Under the pieces are notes generated by a model. That model was given only the letters and a program-made list of their open reading frames with translations, was not told where the DNA came from and searched no databases. 8,644 nucleotides of DNA from DATLYT01 sp035574455. GTDB lineage: Bacteria > Bacteroidota > Ignavibacteria > UBA10030. Position 1 is the first letter of the stretch; each line of letters begins with the position of its first letter. The stretch is from NCBI GenBank assembly GCA_035574455.1, contig DATLYT010000051.1, positions 1 to 8,644 of the forward strand, in the 5' to 3' direction. Of this stretch, positions 1 through 7,185 are shown one piece after another. Both the position numbers and the translations under genes were made by a program.

Positions 1-1937
1 TACGGCCTGAAGTCGTCCAGTTGATACCGTTTTACAGCCATGTATGCCGTGCCCGCGTCATGAGGCGAAGCATCAATCAAGCTGATGCGCGACCACTCTG
101 CCAGCTCTTTGGGCGTTACATTCTGCCAGCTTTTCATTCCATCTTGCGTAATATGGACAAGCCCATCGTCCGAGCCGGCCCACCAGACGCCAGCTTTCAC
201 GGGCGACTCCGCCAGCGTGAAGATCGTGCAGTAGTATTCCACACCCGTGTTGTCTTTGGTGATGGGACCGCCGGAGGGACCGAGCTTCGACTTGTCGTTG
301 CGCGTGAGGTCAGGACTCATCATCTCCCAGCTCATTCCACGATTGGTGCTCTTGAAGACATGGTTACCCGCGACGTAGAGTGCTTTGTCGTGCACGGAGG
401 TAATGATCGGGAATGTCCACTGGAATCGGTACTTCATCCCTTCGGCGCCACCGCCCATCGGATTCTCCGGCCAAACGTTGATGGCCTGCGATTCGCCTGT
501 GCGCTGGTCGAAGCGTGTGAGGAATCCTCCGTAGTTGCCGGCGTAGACAATGTTCGGGTCTTCACGATCGACAGCCACGTAACCGCTTTCACCGCCACCG
601 ACAGCGTTCCAGTGCCTCACACCAATGCTACCCTCGGTCGTTCGACTTAAAATGCCGACAGTACTGTTATCCTGTTGCGCGCCGTAAATTTTGTAAGGGA
701 ATTGATCATCGACTAACACGTGATAGAACTGCGCCGTGGGGATGTCTTGCTCGGTCCATGTCGCCCCGCCGTTGAAGGTTACATTGGCGCCACCGTCGTT
801 TGCGTTAATCATAATCTGCGGGTTATCGGGGTTGATCCACAAATCATGATTATCGCCGTGCGGAACCTGGATGGCTGTCAGCGTTCGGCCGCCGTCGATT
901 GAGCGATAGAAGCCCGTGTTGAGGATGTACACGGTTTCAGGATTCTTAGGGTCAGCGTACACATGTGTGTAGTACCACGCCCGCTGCCGAAGCCGACGGT
1001 CATCGTTCACTTTACGCCAGGTTTTACCGGCATCGTTGGAGCGGTAGAGACCGCCATCCGGTTCGTTCTCAATCATTGCCCAGACAAGATCCTGCCGCGC
1101 GCCGGAAGCCGCAATACCGATGCGTCCAAGTAGACCGCGCGGCATGCCCTGGTTCCTCGAGATATCGGTCCACGTGTCGCCGCCATCGGTGGACTTCCAC
1201 AGCCCGCTGCCGGGGCCGCCGCTTGTCATACTCCACGGATTACGCGAAGCTTCCCACAGCGCGGCGTAGATGACGCGGGGATTGAATGGGTCGAACACAA
1301 TGTCGATACCGCCCGTCTTGTCATCTTTGTAGAGAATCTTTTTCCATGTCTTGCCGCCGTCTGTGGAGCGATAGATACCGCGGTCGGGATTCGAACCAAA
1401 GACATGCCCGAACACCGCGGCATAAACGAGGTTTGCATCTTTCGGATGGACGATAATTTCGCTGATCGTCTGTGCTTCAGCGAGTCCGACGTATTTCCAC
1501 GTCTTCCCTGCGTCTTCCGACTTGTAAATTCCCTCGCCCGGCATTGTATTACCGCGGATGCAGGCTTCACCCGTGCCGGCGTAGATCACGTTCGGGTCGG
1601 ATTCCGCCACCGCCAGCGCGCCGACAATACCGACTTTCAGAAAGCCGTCGGAGACGTTCATCCAGTTCACCCCGCCGTCATCGGTTTTCCAGATGCCGCC
1701 GCCCGTTGCGCCAAAGTAATAGGTGTAGGGCTGGTTCCGGTGTCCCGCTACGGCTATCGACCGACCGCCGCGGAAGGGGCCAATTTCGCGCCACTGCATT
1801 TTGTTGTAGAGCAGTGTGTCGTACTTCAGCGTCGACACCTGCCGTTGTTGCGCGAGCGTGTCGGTCGCGGTGAGGATAAAAAGAGAGAGAAGAAGCAGCA
1901 CGCACGAGAAAATTCGTGCTGGTTGCGTAGCGATCAT
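1..1937 (-). CDS. Secreted Asp-box (BNR/sortilin-like) beta-propeller protein, N-terminal part, runs off left edge
   Basis: This reading frame is open from the ATG at 1935-1937 to the left edge (645 complete codons, no stop). AAGGAG lies 6 bases before the ATG. Residues 1-29 form a signal peptide: a hydrophobic stretch at about 11-24 ends in TLA-QQ, a plausible cleavage site. The mature part carries repeated Asp-box motifs (S/T-x-D-x-G-x-T-W) at residues 84-92, 139-147, 190-198, 248-256 and 299-307. Weaker copies lie at 345-353, 387-394, 529-537 and about 597-604, with possible degenerate ones near 432-443 and 475. Such motifs mark beta-propeller blades in sialidases, GH74 enzymes and Vps10/sortilin proteins. 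Databases often label bacterial homologues 'glycosyl hydrolase' or 'sortilin-like', usually without a proven activity. I can assign no catalytic residue or substrate. The protein acts outside the cytoplasm. It has its own promoter and lies downstream of a peptidase cluster. The fold is secure; the function is open. Confidence 0.92.
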   Translation of the reverse strand, partial: MIATQPARIFSCVLLLLSLFILTATDTLAQQRQVSTLKYDTLLYNKMQWREIGPFRGGRSIAVAGHRNQPYTYYFGATGGGIWKTDDGGVNWMNVSDGFLKVGIVGALAVAESDPNVIYAGTGEACIRGNTMPGEGIYKSEDAGKTWKYVGLAEAQTISEIIVHPKDANLVYAAVFGHVFGSNPDRGIYRSTDGGKTWKKILYKDDKTGGIDIVFDPFNPRVIYAALWEASRNPWSMTSGGPGSGLWKSTDGGDTWTDISRNQGMPRGLLGRIGIAASGARQDLVWAMIENEPDGGLYRSNDAGKTWRKVNDDRRLRQRAWYYTHVYADPKNPETVYILNTGFYRSIDGGRTLTAIQVPHGDNHDLWINPDNPQIMINANDGGANVTFNGGATWTEQDIPTAQFYHVLVDDQFPYKIYGAQQDNSTVGILSRTTEGSIGVRHWNAVGGGESGYVAVDREDPNIVYAGNYGGFLTRFDQRTGESQAINVWPENPMGGGAEGMKYRFQWTFPIITSVHDKALYVAGNHVFKSTNRGMSWEMMSPDLTRNDKSKLGPSGGPITKDNTGVEYYCTIFTLAESPVKAGVWWAGSDDGLVHITQDGMKSWQNVTPKELAEWSRISLIDASPHDAGTAYMAVKRYQLDDFRP

Positions 1938-2011
1938 GGCAATCTCCTTCTGTTATGTTGTGTGCGGAAAGACGAAGAATGCCTGCAGAAGTTTCTGCAG
2001 AACGGTCAAAC
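1938..2011 (-). promoter_or_regulatory. 5' untranslated leader of the Asp-box gene, with Shine-Dalgarno site
   Basis: This is the stretch between the expected transcription start (about 2012, inferred from the -10 box) and the ATG at 1937. It contains the Shine-Dalgarno AAGGAGA (1943-1949) and an 18-base palindrome listed separately. No open frame overlaps it on the minus strand in a way that suggests a leader peptide. The exact 5' end is inferred, not seen. Confidence 0.5.
1983..2000. promoter_or_regulatory. 18-base perfect palindrome in the leader (operator or mRNA hairpin candidate)
   Basis: CTGCAGAA (1983-1990) and TTCTGCAG (1993-2000) are exact inverted copies separated by two bases, and CTGCAG is also repeated directly. 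The centre lies about 20 bases downstream of the expected start of transcription, a usual place for a repressor operator. In RNA it could fold as a 7-bp stem with a 4-base loop. I do not recognise it as the site of a particular regulator family. Confidence 0.5.
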
Positions 2012-2018
2012 GAAGGTG

Positions 2019-2047
2019 AATATACACGTTGATTAACGCCCTGTCAA
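2019..2047 (-). promoter_or_regulatory. Sigma70-type promoter of the Asp-box gene
   Basis: On the minus strand an exact TTGACA -35 box (2042-2047) is followed by a 17-base spacer and TATATT (2019-2024), a -10 box with one mismatch to TATAAT. The position is sensible: transcription would start near 2012, about 75 bases before the ATG at 1937. It is by far the best promoter match I found in the four intergenic gaps. It implies that the Asp-box gene is transcribed independently of the upstream M20 gene, at least in part. Confidence 0.7.
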
Positions 2048-2127
2048 CAGCAACTACCGACAGGCCGTGAGAAATTCGCCGGTAAGGGTAAGTAAGAAAG
2101 ATTGCGTCGGCCATGTTGCGCAGTGTC

Positions 2128-2185
2128 AAAATGAGACTGCAGCTATCCTGTGGCTACCCACAGAACGTGGCCTCGTCTCTCATTT
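2128..2185 (-). terminator. Possible terminator structure after the M20 gene
   Basis: Overlapping the TGA stop of the M20 gene, AAATGAGA (2178-2185 on the minus strand) can pair with TCTCATTT (2129-2136), which ends in a run of four T. Inside lies a second stem, CTGTGG/CCACAG, with loop GTAG (2148-2163). The outer stem is A/U rich and far from its partner, and the inner stem has no U-tract. This is a weak terminator candidate, supported mainly by its place between the M20 stop and the next promoter. Confidence 0.3.
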
Positions 2186-3706
2186 CATTGTCATTAACGC
2201 GGCGTAGATTTCGATGCCATCCCAGAGGTTCTGGAGACGGAGGTTTTCATTCTCGCTGTGTTGATTGTTGTCAAAGTTCACAATCGGGATACCGACTTGC
2301 GGTGCACCGGTGACCTCAGCAAAGATCGAGAGGGGACCACTGCCGCCGAGCGTCGGCATGCGGACAAGCTTGCCCTCAACAACTGATTGAACGGCCGCGA
2401 CAATCCTCCGCGCAATGGGTAAATCCATCGGCGTGCGGTAGGCCTTGTAGCCATCGCTGGTGGTTACCTTGGCAATGAGCGGATACTGTTGCCGCACGGT
2501 CTGATCCGGGTCGCGCTCTACAATGTGGTAACCCTGCTTGCGGATGTGGGCTTTGAGTCGCTCGACCTGCCGCTGCGGGTCGTTGCCCTTGACAAGCCGC
2601 ATATCGATACGCGCCGTGGCCGTCGCCGGCACAATCGTTCGTGCCTGCGCGCCCACGTACGCGCTGGAGAGCCCGGCAACGTTCAACGAAGGAAGGTTGA
2701 TGAGTTCGTTCAGCGACTTCCCCCCACCCTCAGCTTTTGAGAAACCTAATTCGCGCATGAGTGTAGCATCGTAGTCCGGACTTTCCGCGATCGCCTGCTT
2801 CTCCAGTTCACCAAGTGGTTCGACATCATCATAAAATCCGTCGATGAGCACGCGTCCGGTTTCATCTTTCATCGAGGCAAGCAGTTTTGCTAACATCATT
2901 GCCGGGTTGGGCGCCCAATTGCCGTAGTGGCCGCTGTGGAGTGCGCGGTTGGCTCCATACAGTGTAATCTCTGCCGAGACAATCCCGCGGCAGCCGAAGA
3001 ACATCACCTTCTGCCCGTTTTGATGCACCGGCCCGTCGCAGGTAATCCAAACATCTGCTTGCAACAGGTCGTTGTGTGCGCGAAGAACCTCTGCCAGGTG
3101 CGGAGATCCGGCTTCTTCTTCACCTTCCAGAAAGAATTTGAGGTTCACCGTCAGGGGAATGTTATTTGCCCGCAACGCGTCAATGGCTGCGAGAAGCGCG
3201 ATGATCGGCGACTTGTCATCCGATGCCGAGCGGGCATAGATTCTCCAGTTGCCGTCAATGTTTTCATCCCGCTTTGGGAAAGGAATGATCTTCCCACCCT
3301 CTTCAATCGAGGCAGTGCGGATGACCGGTTGCCACGGCTTGCTGTCGATCCATTTTGTCGAGTCGGCTGGCTGACCATCATAGTGGCAATAGAGCATGAT
3401 CGTCTGTGTTGCGCCGGGAGTTTTCAGCTCTCCAAAGACGGCGGGCGGTACTTCCGGGCGAGAATGTTCCAGCAACCGCGTGGCGATTCCTCGCTTCCGC
3501 ATGATCTGCTGGAGAAAGTCGGCGTTGCGGCGAATGTTTGCACGGTCGGCGGCAACGTTGGGGATGGAAAGCAGCTCGACAAGCTCCTGCAGAATGCGGT
3601 GCTCGTTTGCCTGTCGGTACGAGCGGACGGTTTGTTTGAGATTCTGCTGTGAAAAGGAGAAGGTGAGGCAGACGAGAGAAAGGAAAACAATACGCGTTAG
3701 TCTCAT
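2180..3706 (-). CDS. Secreted M20-family metallo-dipeptidase
   Basis: A 508-residue protein, the usual length for carnosinase/CPG2-type M20 peptidases plus a signal peptide (residues 1 to about 19, ending SFS-QQ). These enzymes cut dipeptides or release terminal residues using two metal ions. The family signatures are intact: HYDGQP with metal ligand H108 and nearby D110; ARSASDDK with bridging D163; EGEEEAGS with base E197 and ligand E198; CDGP with D224; and the final ligand H483 in NNQHSEN. The insertion between about 237 and 390 matches the M20 lid/dimerisation domain, with a conserved-looking H257-S-G-H. GGAG lies 5 bases before the ATG, which fixes the start. The stop is TGA. The enzyme should act in the periplasm or outside, finishing peptides trimmed by the M1 enzymes encoded upstream. 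Whether it prefers dipeptides, acyl-amino acids or carnosine-like substrates cannot be read from the sequence. Confidence 0.95.
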   Translation of the reverse strand: MRLTRIVFLSLVCLTFSFSQQNLKQTVRSYRQANEHRILQELVELLSIPNVAADRANIRRNADFLQQIMRKRGIATRLLEHSRPEVPPAVFGELKTPGATQTIMLYCHYDGQPADSTKWIDSKPWQPVIRTASIEEGGKIIPFPKRDENIDGNWRIYARSASDDKSPIIALLAAIDALRANNIPLTVNLKFFLEGEEEAGSPHLAEVLRAHNDLLQADVWITCDGPVHQNGQKVMFFGCRGIVSAEITLYGANRALHSGHYGNWAPNPAMMLAKLLASMKDETGRVLIDGFYDDVEPLGELEKQAIAESPDYDATLMRELGFSKAEGGGKSLNELINLPSLNVAGLSSAYVGAQARTIVPATATARIDMRLVKGNDPQRQVERLKAHIRKQGYHIVERDPDQTVRQQYPLIAKVTTSDGYKAYRTPMDLPIARRIVAAVQSVVEGKLVRMPTLGGSGPLSIFAEVTGAPQVGIPIVNFDNNQHSENENLRLQNLWDGIEIYAALMTMK

Positions 3707-3812
3707 GCTTACTCCGGATTAAAATGGATAGTTGCCCGCGAATCTTCGCCAATGAAGTGGCGGTTCACTCGTATGGATTCGTGGAAATGCATTTGGCAGT
3801 ATCAAGAAAATA

Positions 3813-4829
3813 TCAAAGAGTCGGCGTTTGGCGCTCGAGTTGTTGATAGAGCGATGTCTGGCTCGCATAGAACGATGCCTTCAACCACATGCGCGTCATC
3901 AGGTACAGTTGGCCAAGAGCAAACGCGAGAAGAATCGAAACGTAGGTTTCCTGAGCCAACTGTGTCTGCAGGAATGCGTACACGACAATGAGAACCAGGC
4001 CGACGAGCGTCAGGACGAGGTAGAGAGCATACGTCCTGCGGAAATTCTTGAGTGCAAACCGCGACCCGGCGACAAGAGCGATGAGCGCGCTGATGCGGTC
4101 TTCCACGACGATTCGAATCTTCGCATAGTCAAAGCAGAGCGTAACGACCGACAGCAGAAACAAGACGAGAACATTTTTGACAAGATAGAAGATGAAGGGT
4201 ATCATCTCCGATGGACTATTGGCCGTCCACACAGGAATCCGATTGCCCGCCCAATCGAATAGCCAGAGGAAAAGCAGGTAGTAGATGATAAGAGAGAGCA
4301 GCGACAACCGGAAGAGTCGTCCGAAATGCTTCGCACCTTCCATCAGAAATTCTGTGAAGCTCAGCCGGTACTCTTTGGCGTATGTGCCGATGAACGCGCC
4401 GGCGAGGAATGTACTGATGAGAACGTAGAGAACTGTCAACCCAACCAGCAGGTCGGGAGTCGTCAACGAAAACTGCACGATCAGCGCGTAGAAAAAATTG
4501 CCGACCGCTTTCACAACCGTTCCGCCGAGCACAGCTTCCGTGTGGTTCAGGAAAGGCGCATAGCCGAGAATGGAGTAATCAACGTAGCGAGTGATCTCGC
4601 TCGCCTGCATATCAATCTGCCAGGTTTGATACCAATTCGCCCAATTCCTATTGAACTCTCGAAGCAGCTCATCCTCGCGGAGCGTTTCGCGGATGTACGC
4701 ATTGAGCTGACCCAACAGCGGCAGCGCAAGCACAAGCGCCATCGCAACGTTGATAACCCAGGCAAAGAAAACCATCCGCTTGGTCGTGTTGACCTTCGAG
4801 AAACCCTGTTTGAGCGATTGGAAGACCAT
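3813..4829 (-). CDS. Polytopic membrane protein of unknown function
   Basis: A 338-residue protein that I do not recognise. Hydrophobic segments suggest six or seven transmembrane helices at about 20-40, 105-120 (weaker), 127-148, 172-192, 209-233, 267-288 and 297-314. A polar stretch at about 45-95 lies between the first two, probably on one face of the membrane. A charged segment after the fifth helix (DYAKIRIVVEDR, 234-245) precedes a basic stretch and may be cytoplasmic. The frame stays open upstream for another 106 codons, but that part is low-complexity, overlaps the end of the M1 gene and lacks protein-like character. GGAGGA (4837-4842) sits 7 bases before the ATG at 4829, which settles the start. 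No transporter signature, catalytic motif or ATP-binding site is visible. Its place between an M1 peptidase and an M20 peptidase suggests a role in peptide use or in anchoring the enzymes, but this is only context. Confidence 0.85.
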   Translation of the reverse strand: MVFQSLKQGFSKVNTTKRMVFFAWVINVAMALVLALPLLGQLNAYIRETLREDELLREFNRNWANWYQTWQIDMQASEITRYVDYSILGYAPFLNHTEAVLGGTVVKAVGNFFYALIVQFSLTTPDLLVGLTVLYVLISTFLAGAFIGTYAKEYRLSFTEFLMEGAKHFGRLFRLSLLSLIIYYLLFLWLFDWAGNRIPVWTANSPSEMIPFIFYLVKNVLVLFLLSVVTLCFDYAKIRIVVEDRISALIALVAGSRFALKNFRRTYALYLVLTLVGLVLIVVYAFLQTQLAQETYVSILLAFALGQLYLMTRMWLKASFYASQTSLYQQLERQTPTL

Positions 4830-4836
4830 ACGTTGT

Positions 4837-4842
4837 TCCTCC
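4837..4842 (-). promoter_or_regulatory. Shine-Dalgarno site fixing the start of the membrane protein
   Basis: GGAGGA on the minus strand, 7 bases before the ATG at 4829. It favours the 338-residue product over the 444-residue frame that opens at 5147 inside the M1 gene. Confidence 0.8.
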
Positions 4843-4898
4843 GCCCCCTTCCCCGTATGCAAAGGCACAAGGGAGACTGGGGGTGCTGGGAGAGATTG

Positions 4899-4999
4899 AT
4901 TGATGCCAGAAGCTATTGTCCGGTTGAGATAGAGCCCACCGCAGAAAGGTTCTCTTGATGAGGTGTAGACTCTATCCTCGTTAATGCCAGAAGCTGTTG
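4899..4999 (-). repeat. Direct repeat of the M1 gene's last codons, copies 81 bases apart
   Basis: The 20 bases at 4980-4999 (end of the M1 gene, encoding NSFWH and the stop) recur at 4899-4918 with 17 of 20 identical, including an unbroken 12-base core (AGCTTCTGGCAT on the minus strand). The three differences are all transitions. The offset of 81 bases is a multiple of three, so the downstream copy lies in the same frame as the M1 gene. The sequence between the copies is not otherwise similar. Confidence 0.6.
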
Positions 5000-7140
5000 A
5001 ACTCGAAATAATTCTGTAGCCAGAACATCCACTTCGATGCGATCTTTTTCGCGGCAAGCGATTGGAAATCGGACGGCCGAACGACCTTACTATTGTTGTT
5101 GTAGTTGACGTCCAGGACGAGCTTCCCGTCCGGGTCAACCACAGCATACTTCACGGGCGATGTCCTCCGGTACACCAACCGCTTCCACCGATACTGCCCA
5201 TCCCACTGTTCTTTCCACTTCTCGCCATTTTCAAACACCACCTTGATCTCCACGGGCGCGATGGCTTCACCTTCTCTCTTCACAACGACGGTGCATTCGT
5301 ACATGCCGATCTCGCTCGTATCGGGAGTCGTTGGCGTGCCATTCATCGAAAAAATCCCCTGCGGCGGCGGTATCGGTCGATTCGTAATCTCGACAATGCT
5401 ATAGTCAAACAGGTTCGAACTGAACCAGGTGTTCTCGAAGAACCAGCTCATATCCCTCCCGCTGACTTCGTTGACGGTGTTGATGAAATCCTGCGTTGTC
5501 GGATGTTTGAATCGGTAGCGATGGTGATACGTCCGCATCACGCGATACATCATCTCTTCGCCAAGATACTTCTCGAGCATCCAGAGTGACATGGCCGGCT
5601 TGGTGTAAGAATTTAAGCCGTATGTTTGGTAGTACTCCCAACCCTTCCTTGCCATGACATCGTTCTTGCCTTGCACACGGAGGTCGCTGTTGCCTGTGGA
5701 GTAGCGCCCGACATCGACCTCATGAAACACGTACGGAATCCCCACATTTGTACCTGCCCCCGGCCCGCCGAAGAAATAGCGAACCGCTTTAAACGGAGGA
5801 TAGGCAGTGCGCAAGACGCGGTCCTGCGAGTACGAGTTGAAGCCTTCATCCAACCACGCCTCTTCGAACTCGTTGTTACCGACAAGCCCGTACCAGAACT
5901 GATGTCCAAACTCATGCACCGTAACGCTTTCCGGCGTCGGCTGCTCTTTCGGCGCGAAGATGTTGCTGCCACCGGTGAAGAGCGTCGGATACTCCATGCC
6001 GCCGGAGCGACTGCCGTTCGCCGGATCGACGACGGTGACCGTTTCGTACGGATACTCGCCGTACCACTCGCCGTAATAGCGAAGTGCTTTAAACGTCGCA
6101 TCGAAATAGCGCTCGATCGTATTGTCGTGATGCGGTTGCGTGAGAAGAATAACGGTAACTTCGCGCAACGGGCGGTGGCGATCCGATCGCTCGTCCAGTT
6201 CTTGGTTGCGGTGAACAAATTTGCGGACGTTACGCACTAAATCTGGAGCCGTCACCCACGCGAAATCATGCACGTCTTCCTGAACGAAGCGGTAGGTCTT
6301 TGTGCCGTCGCCGTTGTTCCGCTCGCTTCTCGGGATACCGCCCGTCGCGCCGATAACGTAGTGTGCCGGGATGGTGATGGAGACATCATACACCCCGTAG
6401 TCGGCAAAGAATTCTGTGCTGGCGTGAAATTGATGGCAGTTCCACGCTCCGCGCCACCAGACGCCGATCTTCGGGAACCACTGGACAACGAAATGATAAT
6501 CACGTATCGCCCCTGTGCGTGAAATGGGGAGCGGTTGCTTCGTTTCGAATTCGATCTTGAGCTTCAGCGTCTGCCCCGGCGCAACAGGTCTCGGTGTCGT
6601 CACCTGAAACACGGTCTGGTCGTCCGGATTCCCATCGTCCGGCTGGATGTATCGGAACGTGTCGGTAATGTCGATTTCACTGTTACCCTCCAGCACCTTC
6701 ACGCTCTTCACATTGGTATAGCCATAGTCGCTTTCCTGCATAGTGGGGCGATTGAACTGCCAGCCGGATTCTTTTGCGAACGTGCTGCGGTTGTTTTTCC
6801 AAGCATTATGATAGAGATGAAAGGGGAATGTTTGCTGCGGCAGACCCGTCATGTTTTTCCACTCTAACACTTCCCACCCGCTGATGAGCCGGGCCTTTGA
6901 ATCAAGCTTTACCTCCATGGTGTAGTTCGCAATGCGGTCGCTCTGTTTCGGCAACGTCAGATTCTTGTCCCACGCCTCCTCGCCTTGCGAAAGCGTCTGC
7001 ATGAGGGGTGTGGGAAACTGCTTCTTGGTCGTTCCCGCAGGCAGGGGGTCTGTGCTTGGCCCACCCATGAACACAACGAAGCCAACGCACACGGCGATCC
7101 AGAGCGCATATTCAATGAATGCAATCCATCGTCGTCTCAT
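4981..7140 (-). CDS. Membrane-anchored M1-family zinc metallopeptidase
   Basis: A 719-residue M1 (gluzincin) peptidase, complete. Numbering is from the ATG at 7140. An N-terminal basic patch and hydrophobic segment (about 1-26) form an uncleaved anchor or signal sequence. The beta-rich N-terminal domain runs to about 290. The exopeptidase-type motif GGMEYP is at 380-385, in place of the classical GAMEN. The zinc site is HEFGH (409-413) with the third ligand E432 in WLDEGF, exactly 18 residues after the second His. Y512 (NSYTKP) fits the catalytic tyrosine. The C-terminus has a beta-sandwich-like part (about 570-690) and ends in an aromatic-rich tail. It should trim N-terminal residues from peptides outside the cytoplasm. 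It lies 45 bases downstream of another M1 gene, probably in the same operon. An in-frame ATG two codons upstream (7146) is only 1 base from the GGAG, so 7140 is preferred. The stop is TAA. Confidence 0.95.
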   Translation of the reverse strand: MRRRWIAFIEYALWIAVCVGFVVFMGGPSTDPLPAGTTKKQFPTPLMQTLSQGEEAWDKNLTLPKQSDRIANYTMEVKLDSKARLISGWEVLEWKNMTGLPQQTFPFHLYHNAWKNNRSTFAKESGWQFNRPTMQESDYGYTNVKSVKVLEGNSEIDITDTFRYIQPDDGNPDDQTVFQVTTPRPVAPGQTLKLKIEFETKQPLPISRTGAIRDYHFVVQWFPKIGVWWRGAWNCHQFHASTEFFADYGVYDVSITIPAHYVIGATGGIPRSERNNGDGTKTYRFVQEDVHDFAWVTAPDLVRNVRKFVHRNQELDERSDRHRPLREVTVILLTQPHHDNTIERYFDATFKALRYYGEWYGEYPYETVTVVDPANGSRSGGMEYPTLFTGGSNIFAPKEQPTPESVTVHEFGHQFWYGLVGNNEFEEAWLDEGFNSYSQDRVLRTAYPPFKAVRYFFGGPGAGTNVGIPYVFHEVDVGRYSTGNSDLRVQGKNDVMARKGWEYYQTYGLNSYTKPAMSLWMLEKYLGEEMMYRVMRTYHHRYRFKHPTTQDFINTVNEVSGRDMSWFFENTWFSSNLFDYSIVEITNRPIPPPQGIFSMNGTPTTPDTSEIGMYECTVVVKREGEAIAPVEIKVVFENGEKWKEQWDGQYRWKRLVYRRTSPVKYAVVDPDGKLVLDVNYNNNSKVVRPSDFQSLAAKKIASKWMFWLQNYFEFNSFWH

Positions 7141-7147
7141 TTCCATG

Positions 7148-7151
7148 CTCC
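7148..7151 (-). promoter_or_regulatory. Shine-Dalgarno site deciding between two ATG starts of the M1 gene
   Basis: GGAG on the minus strand is 1 base from the ATG at 7146 but 7 bases from the ATG at 7140. The usual spacing supports the inner ATG. Confidence 0.6.
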
Positions 7152-7185
7152 AGACAATAGATCATGCTCTAAATGAAGATGGGGT

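Noticed and set aside
21..650. Long plus-strand open frame (209 codons) opposite the Asp-box gene
   Set aside because: The minus strand here encodes an uninterrupted Asp-box protein with a signal peptide and ribosome site; the plus frame has no recognisable domain and is a shadow.
756..1688. Recurrent short similar stretches on the DNA, suggesting a repeat array
   Set aside because: They are the codons of the Asp-box motifs with diverged spacers of about 42-58 codons; this is protein-level repetition, not CRISPR or a DNA repeat array.
1404..2036. Plus-strand open frame (210 codons) spanning the start of the Asp-box gene and its promoter
   Set aside because: It is antisense to a well-supported gene and its leader, has no family features, and its end lies in the promoter region.
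2927..3652. Plus-strand open frame (241 codons) opposite the M20 gene
   Set aside because: The M20 protein on the other strand has all its metal ligands; the antisense translation is rich in Cys and Arg with no domain.
3707..3812. Possible promoter for the M20 gene (TTGATA on the minus strand just after the membrane protein stop)
   Set aside because: No acceptable -10 box lies 16-18 bases downstream; the best candidates match only three of six positions.
4326..4958. Plus-strand open frame (210 codons) opposite the membrane protein
   Set aside because: Its hydrophilic, Arg/Glu/Gln-rich translation is what the complement of transmembrane codons gives.
4830..5147. 106-codon N-terminal extension of the membrane protein frame
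   Set aside because: It overlaps the M1 coding end in another frame, is low-complexity Ser/Arg/Thr-rich, and a strong ribosome site precedes the inner ATG at 4829.
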